Source of the DNA: Plantago ovata
Lineage: Eukaryota > Streptophyta > Magnoliopsida > Lamiales > Plantaginaceae
NCBI GenBank assembly: GCA_028274465.1
Contig: CM051456.1
Coordinates: forward strand, 82,942,753 to 83,006,752
Length of the DNA stretch: 64,000 nt
Reading direction: 5' to 3'
Positions 1-11,484 of the stretch are shown here, piece after piece. The translations under genes and the position numbers were made by a program. The notes beneath the pieces were generated by a model. That model had not been told where the DNA came from and searched no databases. It saw nothing but the letters and a program-made list of their open reading frames with translations. Position 1 is the first letter of the stretch. Each line of letters opens with the position of its first letter.

Positions 1-11
1 CTTTACAACTC

Positions 12-2767
12 TTGCACATGGACTTGTTTGAATCTTCTTCAACAAGCTATGCTGGTAAGAAGTATGGTCTGGTGGTGGTAGATGACTATTCAAGATTCAC
101 TTGGGTAGTATTTATCAAACACAAATTTGAAACAAGGACTGAAATACCTAACTTGCTGAATAAGCTTGAAGTCATGAAAAATGACAAGGTAAAAGTCATA
201 AGGACAGACCATGGTACTGAGTTTGTAAACCAGTACATAACTGAGAATTGCACTTCAAAAGCCATACAACATCAGTTATCCTCAGTAAGGACACCACAAC
301 AAAACGGTGTTGCTGAAAGGAAGAATCGCACCCTAAAAGAAGCCGCAAGAACAATGCTTGCTGACACTGAAATAAGTGAGGCTTACTGGGTTGAAGCGAT
401 TAATACCGCCTGTTACACTCAAAACAGATGTCTGATTACTAAGGAATACAACAAAACTCTGTATGAGTTGTTTGTTGGAAGACCTCCTAGTATCACTCAT
501 CTAAGAGTATTTGGTTGTAAGTGTTTCGTTCTTAATAACGGTAGAGAATACCTAAGAACATTTCAACCAAAGGCAGGCGAAGCGATATTTCTTGGTTACT
601 CCTTGCTTAGTAAAGCTTATAGAGTTTACAACAAAAAGGCACAAAAGATCGAAGAATCAGTGCATGTTGTATTCTACGAAAAGACACAAGGAGTGCCTAC
701 TGAAGAAGAAATATCAGAATGTATGAAAAAGCTAATCATACATGAGCAAAGAACTGAATCTGATGCTAGGCAAATCAAGTCAATTGAACTAAATAATGAT
801 TCTGACAATGACTCTCCTGCCCCAAGTCATGACAAGATAAATATAGTTCATGACAAGAATTTCCAGCAAAAGATGCAGTTGCTCCGGATGTTGCTGAAAC
901 TACGCAACCTCCCGTGCCTGCTGATGAGTTACCACAATCTAGCAATGTTGAACAAGCACATGCTGATGAACCAATCTCAGCAGAGACACAAGATACCAGT
1001 AGTACTGAACATGTACATGCTGAAGAGTCACATGCTGATGAGCAAACGTATCCAGATCCAAAGAGCAGAAAGCCTGTTAACAAATGGATTAGAGATCATC
1101 CCTCTACGAATATGATTGGTGATATTGACAAACGCCAAGTGACTAGATCCAAGGTTTCTGCTACTCATGGACTTGCTGAAGAAGCAAATGTCGTAGAAGT
1201 AGAATCTTTGTTCTCTTGCTTTGTTTCAGAAATTGAACCCAAGACCATAGAAGAAGCTCTAAAGCATTCTGAATGGATCAAGGCAATGCAAGAAGAACTG
1301 GATCAATTTGAAAGGAACAAAGTCTGGAAACTTGTACCTCTTGCTGAAGGCAAGAAAGCTATTGGTACAAAGTGGGTGTCCAGAAACAAGCTGAGTGAGT
1401 CTGGTGAAGTAACAAAAAACAAAGCACGTTTAGTTTCTCAAGGTTACTGTGAGACTGAAGGATTGGACTATGATGAGTCTTATGCACCAATTGAAAGTTT
1501 GGATGCAATTAGACTTTTCTTGGCCTTTGCTGCTCACAATGACTTCATTGTTTATCAAATGGATGTTAAAAGTGCATTCTTGAATGGTGAACTTGCTGAA
1601 GAAGTCTACTTAGAACAACCCCCTGGCTTTGAACTTCCCTCAGAAACCAAGACGGTATACAAGCTTTAGAAAGCTGTATATGGTCTAAAGCAAGCACCAA
1701 GAGCTTGGTATGATACCTTGGCCAAGTTCTTACTGGATAATGGTTTCAAGAAAGGTGAAGTTGACAAAACCTTGTTTACCATGAACCATGATGGTAAAAT
1801 ACTCTTAGTTCAAATTTATGTGGATGACGTAATATTTGGATCTAAGGACAAGAAACTTTGTGATGATTTTGCCAAGCTCATGACAAATAAATTTGAAATG
1901 AGTATGATGGGAAAATTGAATTATTTCCTAGGATTGCAAGTCAAGCAACTCAAAGATGGAATATTCATAAATCAAGCAAAGTATGCGAAAGAAATGCTCA
2001 TAAAGTTTAGGATCAAAGAGGAAGAAAAACCTGAAAAGATCCCTATGAGTGTTGGTACCAAATTGGGCTATACTAAAGAAGATAAAAGTGTTGAAGAACA
2101 CAAGTATAGGAAGCTCATTGGTTCCTTGTTGTATTTAACAGCAAGTAGACCTGACATTCAGTATGTTGTTTGTGTGTGTGCAAGATTCCAATCTGATCCA
2201 AGAGAATCACACTACAAAAAGGCACTTAAGATACTGAAATATGTCAAAGGTACAGTCAATGTTGGATTATGGTATCCTAAAGATTCTGGACTTGAATTGG
2301 TTGGTTATTTTGATGCTGATCATGGAGGATCAACTCTTGATAGAAAAAGTACCTCTGGAACTTGTCAGTTTTTGGGTACTAGATTAATATCATGGTTCAG
2401 CAAGAAGCAAACCTGTGTTGCCAATTCATCTACTGAATCTGAGTACATTGCGGCTGGTTGTTGCACAGCTCAAATCCTATGGATTCAGCAACAATTAAGA
2501 GATTATGGTATTTCTGCAAAGAAAACACCAATCTTTTGCGATAATACAAGTGCTATTGCTATCACGCAAAATCCTAAGTTTCACTCAAGGACTAAGCACA
2601 TTGATATTAGACATCATTTCATTAGAGATCATGTGGAAAAAGGAGATATTGAGGTTGTAAAAGTGGGTACTGATGATCAACTTGCTGACATCTTTACCAA
2701 GCCCCTACAAGATAATAGATTCGCAATGCTAAGGTATAACCTTGGATTGATTGAATTACCTCAATAA
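12..2767 (+). pseudogene. S1 pol: integrase core, reverse transcriptase, RNase H (fossil)
   Basis: In the family this polyprotein inserts and copies the element. Seen in order: the integrase core with DYSRFTW, TDHGTEF and NGVAERKN (about 12-330); an integrase tail with FLGYS (about 590); an acidic linker (about 780-1080); the copia RT start with [13 protein letters not shown] (about 1250) and the YVDD box (1817-1828); and RNase H with DADHGGS (about 2310), STESEYIA (about 2430) and CDNTSAI (about 2540). The block ends with the usual copia tail just before 2767. It is close in sequence to the S2 and S4 pol blocks. The first integrase residues lie off the window. It is a broken copy with few breaks. 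Confidence 0.88.
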
Positions 2768-2784
2768 GGGATACAATTGGCAGA

Positions 2785-3150
2785 TTGCTGAAACAGGCAT
2801 TCAGCAAGCCAAAGTATTCTTACTTGAATAAAAGCTCCTTCCACTGATTTCTTCGAAAAAGAAATGATAAGTCACTACATGATTGCTGAAACAGGCACTC
2901 AGCAAGTAATTTCTTCAAAACGGGTATTTGTTAGGAAACTTGATCACTTGCTGAGACGGGCACTCAGTAAGAGAAAAACCATAAAGATTGCTGAAACGGG
3001 CATTCAGACAATCAAAGATACTGAAACATGTATTCAAGTATCAAAGGAAAATTCTGAGACGGGAACTCAGAAAAGAGCAAACTCACTTCTCAGATTTTAC
3101 CAAAAGATATCTCAAGATAAAAAGAATTTGCTGATACGGGAACTCAGAAA
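2785..3150 (+). repeat. Array of seven short hairpin units between pol and the extra ORF of S1
   Basis: Seven imperfect units begin near 2785, 2883, 2948, 2988, 3018, 3052 and 3128. Each has the form TTGCTGAA, seven or so bases such as ACAGGCA, then TTCAGCAA, so each can fold into a stem of 6-8 bp with a 7-base loop. Spacing is irregular (30-100 bp). The same seven units recur in S2 at 51211-51584. I do not know a described function. Candidates are a protein or RNA binding array, or a control element for the downstream ORF. Confidence 0.75.
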
Positions 3151-3186
3151 TATCTTTTAACTTAAAGAAATTTGAGATGTCTAATT

Positions 3187-3195
3187 AAGGGGGAA
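3187..3195 (+). other. Internal polypurine-tract-like site of S1
   Basis: AAGGGGGAA closely resembles the terminal polypurine tract of S1 (23403-23417), but it lies about 6 kb of element sequence upstream of the 3' LTR. S2 has the same site at 51621-51629. Extra polypurine tracts are reported for Sireviruses. A second-strand priming role here is inference. Confidence 0.5.
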
Positions 3196-3678
3196 CTTTC
3201 AGCAAGTAACAAGGCTGGTTACACAAACTCGCTGAAAAGATTCTTGTTTACTTCAGCAAGCAATCAAATCCCATAAATCTAGGTAAAATCAATTTGTGAC
3301 GTTAATCGGGCACAGATAAACTCGCTAATAATGATGACATGAATTACAATCGTGGCCATTGATTAAAAGGTGTTTTTGATCTAACGGTTATCATTGCAAA
3401 GAGAAAGAGTGCTCTGACCGGTTTTGTTAGTGGGCCACTACGCATTTAATGCAAAGGCTCCACTAACGCTGTTGAATCTCTGATTTACCCTTGCTGAGAA
3501 CTCAAAATCGATTGAGCTTCTTGTACATCAGAGACACTATATAAACAAGGAGTTAGAGAAAGATAAAATTCTTTAACTCACATTTTCTTTCTCTGCAAAT
3601 TTTAGCCTGAATCTACTGTACCTCCGGTCAAAAAGCAAAGTAATCTTTTTCGTACACATTTCTCACCCTATAAAAGAA
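3196..3678 (+). promoter_or_regulatory. Leader with TATA box ahead of the S1 post-pol ORF
   Basis: This stretch has no ORF of note. It holds TATATAAA at 3538-3545, followed by a T/C-rich leader (TTTTCTTTCTCTGC near 3583) and the ATG at 3679, about 135 bp downstream of the TATA. S2 keeps the same arrangement (TATATAAA at 52023-52030, ATG at 52178), with clear sequence conservation. The layout suggests a separate transcript for the extra ORF. Transcription itself is not shown. Confidence 0.5.
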
Positions 3679-6600
3679 ATGGCACCAAAGAGACAGTCCT
3701 CTAAGACATCAAAATCATCTAAGGTTGACAGTGCTGGAAAAAGCACTGCTCCGGTGATAACTCCGGTGACCAACACAGTGAAAATTGTGTTGAAAAACGA
3801 TAGAATAACCGAGAAACCCATGCCACCTGCATATCTAGACACTGCAAAGTGTGAGATGATGATGCAATGGGGTGGTTTTGCCAAAGAGAAGTATATTCGA
3901 TACTTCTATGAACAAGAACTTGACGGTGATAATGAGGAGGCGCTTGACCTGATAAAACAGCAAGGCCTCACTCTCTTTATAACAGCTCGCCCTAAGAAAG
4001 TGAGTATGTTAGATACAATGGAATTCTACAACAATGCAGAAATCCAGACCCTAACTGATGGTCAAGGAGTCGCTGAAAAAGTGATCTTCACCACATTTCA
4101 AAATGTGCAAATTGTCCTGAAATAGACTGATTTAGCTGACATCTTTCAGATTCCGACCACTGGAACTGAAGATGACATCACTGCCACTGACGAAGAAATA
4201 GAAGCCTTCTACAGTGATGTCAGAAATGAGAAAATGAAGAAAGGAGAGATTGCTCCCGTGACTTGGACAAAGCACGTTGAAAGGAAGCATCTCTGCCATT
4301 CACTTGATCTAGTAGCTCTGATACTAATAAAAGTCTTAGACTCCCAAGTCGGAGGAATAGACCAAGTAGGCTTGAGAAGGTGGCCGCTGCTGATGCATAT
4401 ATATGAGAACAAAACAGAGCTCAATTGGGCAAAGTACATTTTCAACAGACTTGTTGATTGTGTTACTAAATTCAAGGTAAAGGTTGAAGACAACAAGGTC
4501 TCACCTACCTTCCCAGTCATGTATGGACTAAAAATATGCTATATCCTTGAACACTTCAGGATTCAGCTGAGAAACCCATTGCCGATTAAGAAATCATTAT
4601 TCAATGTGGGAAGAGCCTTCTACAAGCAAAATGCACCTAAGCTTTCTGATAAGAAATTGGAAAAATCAAAGAAGACAACAGCTGCAAATGTTGTCAGCAC
4701 AAGTCAGCAAGAAAGGTATACAACAGCTGCAGATGTTGTCGCCACTACTCAGCAAGAAAATGTTCCAACAGCTGAAAAAGTTGTTGATGAAACTGCTGTA
4801 GATGGTGATCAACAAGGTAAGTGTACAACAACCGTTGCTGAAAATGCAACTACTGACGCTACTGCTGGAGAGAAACTTGAAAAATCTAAGAAGAAAAAGA
4901 GGAAAGCTGATGATGACACTCAAACTGCAGCTTCATCAGCTAACCCCGTCCCCAAGAGAAAAAGGACAAGTAACCCAAGAACCCAAGAAAGAAAACACTG
5001 GCTCGCAAGTCAATACCAATTGTCCATGATCTTTCGGATGATTGTCCCGCAGTTGCTGAAACACAAGTTCCAGTAGATGTTGATGAAGCGGTTACTGAAA
5101 CCTACGTCATCAATGTTGAAGTGTTTGCGGAAGCCTTCAACAATCAACTCAATGTTGATACATCTACTTAGAAGAGACCACAAGGCAGTGGAAATGAAAT
5201 TCCTTCCTCAATCCCAGATATCTACATTGTAGATAATCTAGATGATCAGACTCTGGAACTAACAATTGATATTGCTGCTGATATAAGAACCGCGGCACTT
5301 GCTGATGCTGCTAATGCTGAAAAGATGGTTGCTGAACAAGCAACTCATCAAGTTGCTGAAGAACCAGTTGCTGAGACTGCAATGGTTCAAGTCCCAGAGA
5401 TTGCTGAAACACCACAAGGGACACTATTCGACGACGCATCCCATGATGCTGAGAATACTCGACCTAGTTCACCGAAAACTTCCATTGACAAAGTTCAGCT
5501 GGTGCTGACAGAACTGAGCCAGCAAATGGATTTGGAGATTGATGACAACTCCAACAAATCGGTAGATGTTTTCATGACAAGTAGTGAACTCAAGGGTCAA
5601 GATGTCTCTGATCAACTTGTCATTTCAGTGACAAGGGAGATTGCTGAACCCGCATAGCTTTCTCAAACAGAGCAAGCAAGGAAGTCTGCTGTAGAAAAAG
5701 TCCCAGATACTGAAGAAGCTGTCATTGCTGAAAGGACTGAGTCACCACCTGTCCTTGTTCAGCAGGTCGTTAACTCAACCATAAGCAAAACTTCACTATC
5801 TGAAACTCATTCTTTTGCTAATATAATGATTTCTTTACAGACTTCTCAAGATACAAGTCAGAAGGTTGTTGAAGCCTCTGCACCAGAATCCACACCTCCT
5901 GCTCAGCAGGTAGATAAAGTTTTTGGTAATTCAACTAAGTTTGAAAACTTAGTGCTTGTATCTAACTTAAAATTATTTCGGGATGAACAATTCAAGAATG
6001 CTTCTCAAGCTCCTGAAGCAATGAAAATAGTACCAGCACAAACAAGTGTGCAACATGAGCTTGCTGAATCTCAGCAGGTAAATCATGCTCCAGCTTTGGA
6101 CTCTAAAACTATTATCCAAAACTTTCCTGACCTTAATTTTATTCTTTTTCAGGCTCAAAAGGAGACCACTGATGTGGTTCACATCACTGAAGATCCGAAA
6201 GTAAGTTCTGAAGAACTTTACTCAGACTTCAAGAAAACTACCTTGTCCAGAGTTGGTAAGTCTGTCAGCAACTGGCAAAGGTACAGAAGGATGGAATTTT
6301 CTGACCTTCATCTTCATCTATCCAACGAGAAAAAGAGAATTTCTCTGCTGAAACTCGAGACTTTTGTGCACTCCATACTTCCAGAAGAGTTGACATATTC
6401 TCAGCTCATGAGCTCAAGTCTGATTGCTCTAATCAGAGAGAATATGAAAGCCAAATTTAAGAGTGTCTCTCCAGCTGAACAAGCTGTGATGCTCAAGGGT
6501 TCCTTTGTACCCGTGGTGGCTGATCCCCACAAAATCAATAAAGAAGAGGAAGTTACGAGTGTTGCACTTTACAAACACCTTGAGTTGGTTATACTGACGG

Positions 6601-7099
6601 ATGATGATGAAGAAGAAGAAGATGAGAACATTCCTACTGATCCAAGTGATGATGAAGGAAAAGATTCTAAGGATAAAAAGGACGACGATGATGATAATCA
6701 AGGTCCTAGTCCTGATGCTGGTGGACTTAAACTGACAGTTGCTGAGACTGAACATTATGACAATCAGCAAGCTGATCAAACACCAAGTCAGTAACAAGAA
6801 TCCAATCCTGCTCCTGCTGAAACAAGTACTCCAGCACCTGTACAAGGCGCTGATACTGAAGAAGAGTACGCCAGAAAGCGCGCTGCTTTGAAACTAGGCA
6901 AAAGCAAGCTTTCTGATGACGAGTTATATTTACTCGATGCCAAGGTCACTGATCCAAACCTTGATAATGAAGAATTGGATGAAGATTATCAAAGAGAACT
7001 TCAAAACAGTCTACAGATTCATGCAAGGCATACGCATAATCTAGACATTGCTCAATCTTCAGGAGTGAAGCCCAAGGAAGTCCCCTCTTTTCCACCTAC
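3679..7099 (+). pseudogene. S1 post-pol extra ORF, N-terminal and middle part (env-position ORF, fossil)
   Basis: This occupies the place of the so-called env-like ORF of Sireviruses. It starts MAPKRQSSK with a basic, Ser/Lys-rich head. A conserved block follows (AYLDTAKCE, MQWGGFAK, IRYFYEQ, VSMLDTMEF, AEIQTLTDGQG), shared with S2 at 52178. Next is a second conserved block with TWTKHVERK and SQVGGIDQVGLR. The middle is low-complexity, with repeated Thr-Ala-Ala-x-Val-Val and Val-Ala-Glu motifs, a Lys-rich patch and an acidic run near 6600-6700. I see no signal peptide, no convincing membrane segment and no glycoprotein-like cysteine pattern, so a true envelope is not supported. Function is unknown. 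The copy is broken in several places and is interrupted by gypsy A. Confidence 0.65.
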
Positions 7100-8261
7100 T
7101 GATGAACGTGTATTTTACACTTTCATTCGAGTCTTTTTCACCTATTTTAGCTATCCTCTATGTTAATTTAGCTATATTTTAGTGCATTTTATTAGAATAG
7201 TGTCACGTTTCCCTTTAGTTTGTATTTACAGGTTTTGGGTGAAAAATGACGTTTTCCGGGCAATTATATTGAAGTAGACAAGGAATTGGTGTTCCGAAGG
7301 CCTATTTGGAGTATCTAGAAGATTCCGAATCGGATTTGAAGTCTAGGGGTCGAGTCTGAAGGCTAAAACGTCACTAGAAGGCAAAAACCGAGTCTGAAAA
7401 GGAAAAGAAATCCAAAAACGCGTCGAAAACGCGTAAACAGCCGACTGGAGGTCCCGGGCGAGTCGCCCGAGACGTGGGGCGACTCGCCCCACACCTGCCG
7501 AATCACTATATATAGTTGCTCTGTTTTCTCCGTTTTTCATACTTTCCCAGACCTTTTCTCTCACCTTTCTCATTAGTTTTAGGTAGGTAGTCTCCAGAGC
7601 CTGTTCTGGGGATTCTTAGCTTAGGAGATACTTTTTCTTAGCGTTTTGGAGCTTGTAAGATCGCGATTCTTCGGAGATTGACAACCTTCGGTAACATTGT
7701 ATCTTACAGTTTTTCTATTTATATTTATTTATCTTTCAACATGTTTTCATTCAATCTTGCTATGATTTCTGTTGATTGCATGACATCTATGAGTAGCTAA
7801 ACTTCTCGTTGCTGATAGTATGTGATTTCTTAGCGAAGGGTTAATAATTATGCTAATGGCTATAACGCGCATTAGACTTTGAGTTATTGCTTTATTTCTT
7901 TGATCTATCTAAAACCTCTATCTTCGTAGTGTTGAATTATAACGAACACAATTGGACAATTCATTGATCAAAGATCTCTATGCAAAACGATCGGGTACTT
8001 CATGCATGATTATTAACCTGCTATGCTTTAAATGATCATACTATCACCAGCCTCCATTATCTGATAAGAAAAACCTTTGCTAAGTAGTTTGTTGATTTTA
8101 TATTCTTAAGTTAGATTAGATAAAGCTAGTTATAGTCCTTAGAGATCGACACTCGAGGTTATTTTACTGCTACACTACGGTTTTCGTTGTAGTTGTGAGT
8201 TGCCTTTGGCTAAATACAAATTTATTTGATTAATTAAAATCTGACAAATTCCGGTTCATCA
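7100..8261 (+). repeat. 5' LTR of gypsy A
   Basis: 1162 bp, TGATGAACG to CATCA, directly followed by the primer site. The GC palindrome cluster and TATA box lie about 350-415 bp in, giving a U3 of about 440 bp. A TC-rich start region (CTTTTCTCTCACC near 7553) follows the TATA. It matches the LTR at 20071-21264 but carries fewer palindromes. Confidence 0.92.
7453..7514 (+). promoter_or_regulatory. Palindrome cluster and TATA box in the 5' LTR of A
   Basis: Two GC palindromes stand side by side at 7453-7493: GGGCGAGTCGCCC and GGGGCGACTCGCCCC. The TATA box TATATATA follows at 7507-7514. The matching site in the 3' LTR (20414-20515) has four palindromes before its TATA at 20508. The same pairing of palindromes with TATA is present in B and C, so it belongs to the family promoter. 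Confidence 0.7.
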
Positions 8262-8264
8262 AAT

Positions 8265-8282
8265 TGGCGCCGTTGCCGGGGA
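8265..8282 (+). other. Primer binding site of A, tRNA-Asp type
   Basis: TGGCGCCGTTGCCGGGGA lies three bases after the LTR end. It complements the 3' end of plant tRNA-Asp(GTC), the usual primer of Athila/Tat elements. Confidence 0.92.
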
Positions 8283-8566
8283 CTATACTCCTTTTTCTGA
8301 TTAGCTTTTATTTATTTTCATCATTCAATTCCTAGTTCTAGTAGTTTTTATTTTCCTATTTAATCTCTCTCTGATACTCCTTTCCTAGCTTGTTACAGAT
8401 AGTGTATGCCACATACACGATTTAGAGGAACACCGCTTGCTGATTCAATTGCTGAGATCGACAGAGTCTACCACCAAAGAAGGCGACTACTTCAAAGGCG
8501 TGAACTAGAGGAAATATAGGATATTTCTCTGAATCTTTACACAGTCTTTTTAAGGAAATCGACGGA
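8283..8566 (+). other. Leader of gypsy A with a short ORF
   Basis: This is the untranslated-type leader between primer site and gag. It holds a short ORF at 8407-8517 (about 36 codons, MPHTRFRGT...). The same bases are conserved in the matching leader of C (near 39590-39670). A coding role, perhaps as part of the gag start, is possible but not shown. Confidence 0.45.
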
Positions 8567-10167
8567 ATGGCAGAAGCTAGACCACTGAAAGCATGGGTTC
8601 AACCCTCCAAAGATCGTATGAGCGGACCAGCGATTGTTCTTTCGTCTGCAACTCGTGATCTGGAAATCAAGAACCACGCATTCCAACAACTTCTGAGGAT
8701 CTATGGCTTGGCAAGGGAAGATGTGATGGGGTACTTGCACGATATCGATGATTTCGTCAACCAACTCCCACGACCCGGAGCTGAAATAACAACGGATGAG
8801 TTGAGGATGAAGGTTTTTGCTATGGGGCATGGCGACAGAGTCCAGTCATGGTTGAGTTCTCTACCGGCGGGCTCGCTGAACACTTGGGAGAAGGTTTTTT
8901 CAGATTTCATGGAGAAATACTTCCCTCACACCTTGACTACCGCGCTTAAGGCGCAAATCACTGGGTTCAAACAAGACTATGATGAGACCATCTACACCGC
9001 GTTTGAGAGGTTTCAAGACCTCATGAATAAGTGCCCTCACCATGGTTTTGAGCTTTTGGATCTAGTCCAACACTTCTACAATGGACTAACCTTCGAGAAC
9101 CAACAAGTGGTAGACTTCCAATGCCGTGGCAATATTTGGGAGGAAACCGCGGAAGCCGTCTGGGCAGTTTTCGAAAGGCTTGCTAAGGGTTCGCAATTCT
9201 AGGACCCAAGAGCGATGGTTAGGAGACGTGGACCTGAAGCTCCACCTACTCAAGAAGCCCCTATGTATGGGGGGAATGGGGATCGATTCGAGTGCTTTAC
9301 CAACGAATTGAAGCAAGTCCTCAAGAGCGCCACTGGAACATCTGTGTCGAACGAAGTTTGCCGAATATGCAAGAACTATGGGCATGTAGCTCATATGTGT
9401 ATATCGGAGCTTGCATATGATGATGGCAACTGGATTCAAGGAGGCGAAGAGGAAGCCTTTGCTACGGAATTTGGTACTCAAGAAGCTAGCTACAGTCAAG
9501 ATGGTAGGAATCCTCGAGGTGGATTTTGGAGAAGGGGATTCCGGAACAATCAAGGATACGCACCGGCTACCCAAACTTATGGCCCTAACAAAGACCGTAG
9601 TAGGCTTAACTATGGTAATGATCACTGCAAAAATCCCGCTCCGAAAGAGCAACCGAAGTCGAAGACAGCTCTACTGATGGAGAACTTGCAAAAGATGGTT
9701 GATCACACCCAAAGTTTTCTCAAACGTTATGAAGAAGATTCTGAGAAGACTAGGGCGAGGCTTGATCGATTGGAAGAGAGCACTAGTCTTGCCCATCAAA
9801 AGATGCAAGAGTTGATTGACCGAGGGGCAAGTAGGGAGCAAGGGAAACTACCTAGCAACACTGAGAAGTCGATGTCCATTACCTTGGTGGGTGATCTACC
9901 TGTTGAAATCACCATCAAGAAAGTTGCTAAGTGTGAGTGTTGCAAGAATGAAGAACCCTCACTAGCCAAGGAAGAAGAGAAGGACCTTGGTACTGATGAG
10001 AGTGAAGAGGAGCAAGAGGATCCCGAACCACTCCCTCAAAGTTTCGATGTTAAGGTCGGGATTGGTGAACTTGAAGATGTCCGTGCTACACTAGACACGG
10101 GATCCTACTCTAATGTGCTCCCGATGAATGTGTTTGAGAAGAGTAGCCTTGGAAAACTATCTGAGCA
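8567..10167 (+). pseudogene. Gypsy A gag and first part of protease (fossil)
   Basis: Gag packages the element RNA into particles and the protease matures it. Seen: the retrotransposon gag core with FQQLLRIYGLAREDVMGYL, DELRMKVFAMG, FMEKYFPHTL and CPHHGFELLDLVQHFYNGL (about 8570-9120); a CCHC knuckle with CRICKNYGHVAHMC (about 9360-9400); a charged coiled-coil-like stretch (about 9640-9840); and the aspartic protease motif DTGSYSNVLP (near 10097). This gag pattern is that of the Ogre/Tat/Athila clade. B interrupts the protease at 10167, and the rest continues at 16282-16680. It is a broken copy with few breaks. Confidence 0.85.
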
Positions 10168-11484
10168 TGATGAACGCGCTGGTGTCGTGTTCCAACGCGA
10201 AAGAATCAAATAATATTTGTAATTAAGCAAAAGGCAATCCACAACTACAACGAAAACTGTAGTGTAGCAGTAGAATGACTCGAGTGTCGTTCTCTCAGGA
10301 CTATAACTAGCTTTATCTATTTAACAAGGAAATATAAACAGCAGACAGATAGCAAGGGGTTTTTCTAACTGATAATGGAGATTGGTGATAGTATGATCCT
10401 TCAAAGCATAACGGGTCGATAATCATGCATAAATTCCTCGGTCTTGCATAGAGATCTTTGAATCAATCTAGTGTCCTGTTGCAAATATTAAGCACTACGA
10501 AGATAACTGGTCTGACAAGTCAATCACTATTGTCCTATTGTGTTCCGTAATTATTCAACACTACGAAGATAAACTCCCGAACAGGTCGACAAGTGTCCAA
10601 TTGTGCATAATAATTAATACAACATACGAGAATTTAGGTTGTGCCAGATCAACGAAATAAAGCAATGACACGGAGTATAATGCGCGATATAGCCATTAGC
10701 ATGATTATCTTCCCTTCGCTAAGAATTCACATACTACCACCAACGATAAGTTTAGCTACTCATAATAGGCATGCAATCAACAGAAATCATAGAAGAAAAC
10801 ATATTGAAAGATATATAAAATATGTAGATTAAACTGTAAGATACAAGTTACCGAAGGTTGTAAATCTCCGAAGAATTTCGACCCTACGAGCTCCAATCCG
10901 CTATGAAAAAGTATCCCCTAAGCTACGGAACTCCCAGGACAGGCCCCGGGAAGTTCCTACCTAAAACTATAGAGAGAGGTGAGAAAGTAGGTCTGGAAAG
11001 ATATGATTTTCGGAGAAAACTGAGCAACTATATATAGGCCCCGAAATACTGTGGGGCGGTTCGCCCCACACCCGCGGCGGTTCGCCCGGTGTGTGGCGGT
11101 TCGCCCCACATCTGGGGCGGTTAGCCCCAGAGAAAATTTCGCGGAATTCCGCGTTTTCGACGCGTTTTTGGATTTCTTCCCCTTTTCGGACTCGGTTTCT
11201 GTCTTCTAGTGACCTTCTAACCTCCAGATTCGACCCCTAGACTCCAAATCCTATCCGAAAACCTTCAGATACTCCAAATAGGCTTCTGGAACACCAATTC
11301 CTTGTCAACTTCAATATAATTGCCCGGAAATCCTCGATTTTCAACTAAAACCTGTAAAATAAAATCTAAAGGGAAACATGACACTATTCTAATAAAATGC
11401 ACTAAAATATAGCTAAATTAACATAGAGGATAGCTAAAATAGGTGAAAAAGACTCAAATGAAGGTGTAAAATACACATTCATCA
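10168..11484 (-). repeat. 3' LTR of gypsy B
   Basis: 1317 bp. On the plus strand it begins TGATGAACGCGCTGG and ends CACATTCATCA. It contains the four-unit palindrome cluster at 11051-11131, next to CTATATATAG. The short ORF that runs across 10641-10832 recurs in the other LTR and looks fortuitous. Confidence 0.92.

Noticed and set aside
2785-3150. CRISPR-like repeat array
   Set aside because: Units are imperfect hairpins with irregular spacing, lie inside a plant retroelement and have no cas genes.
8265-8282. tRNA-Asp gene fragment
   Set aside because: Only the 18-base primer complement is present, exactly at the LTR edge, so it is a primer binding site.
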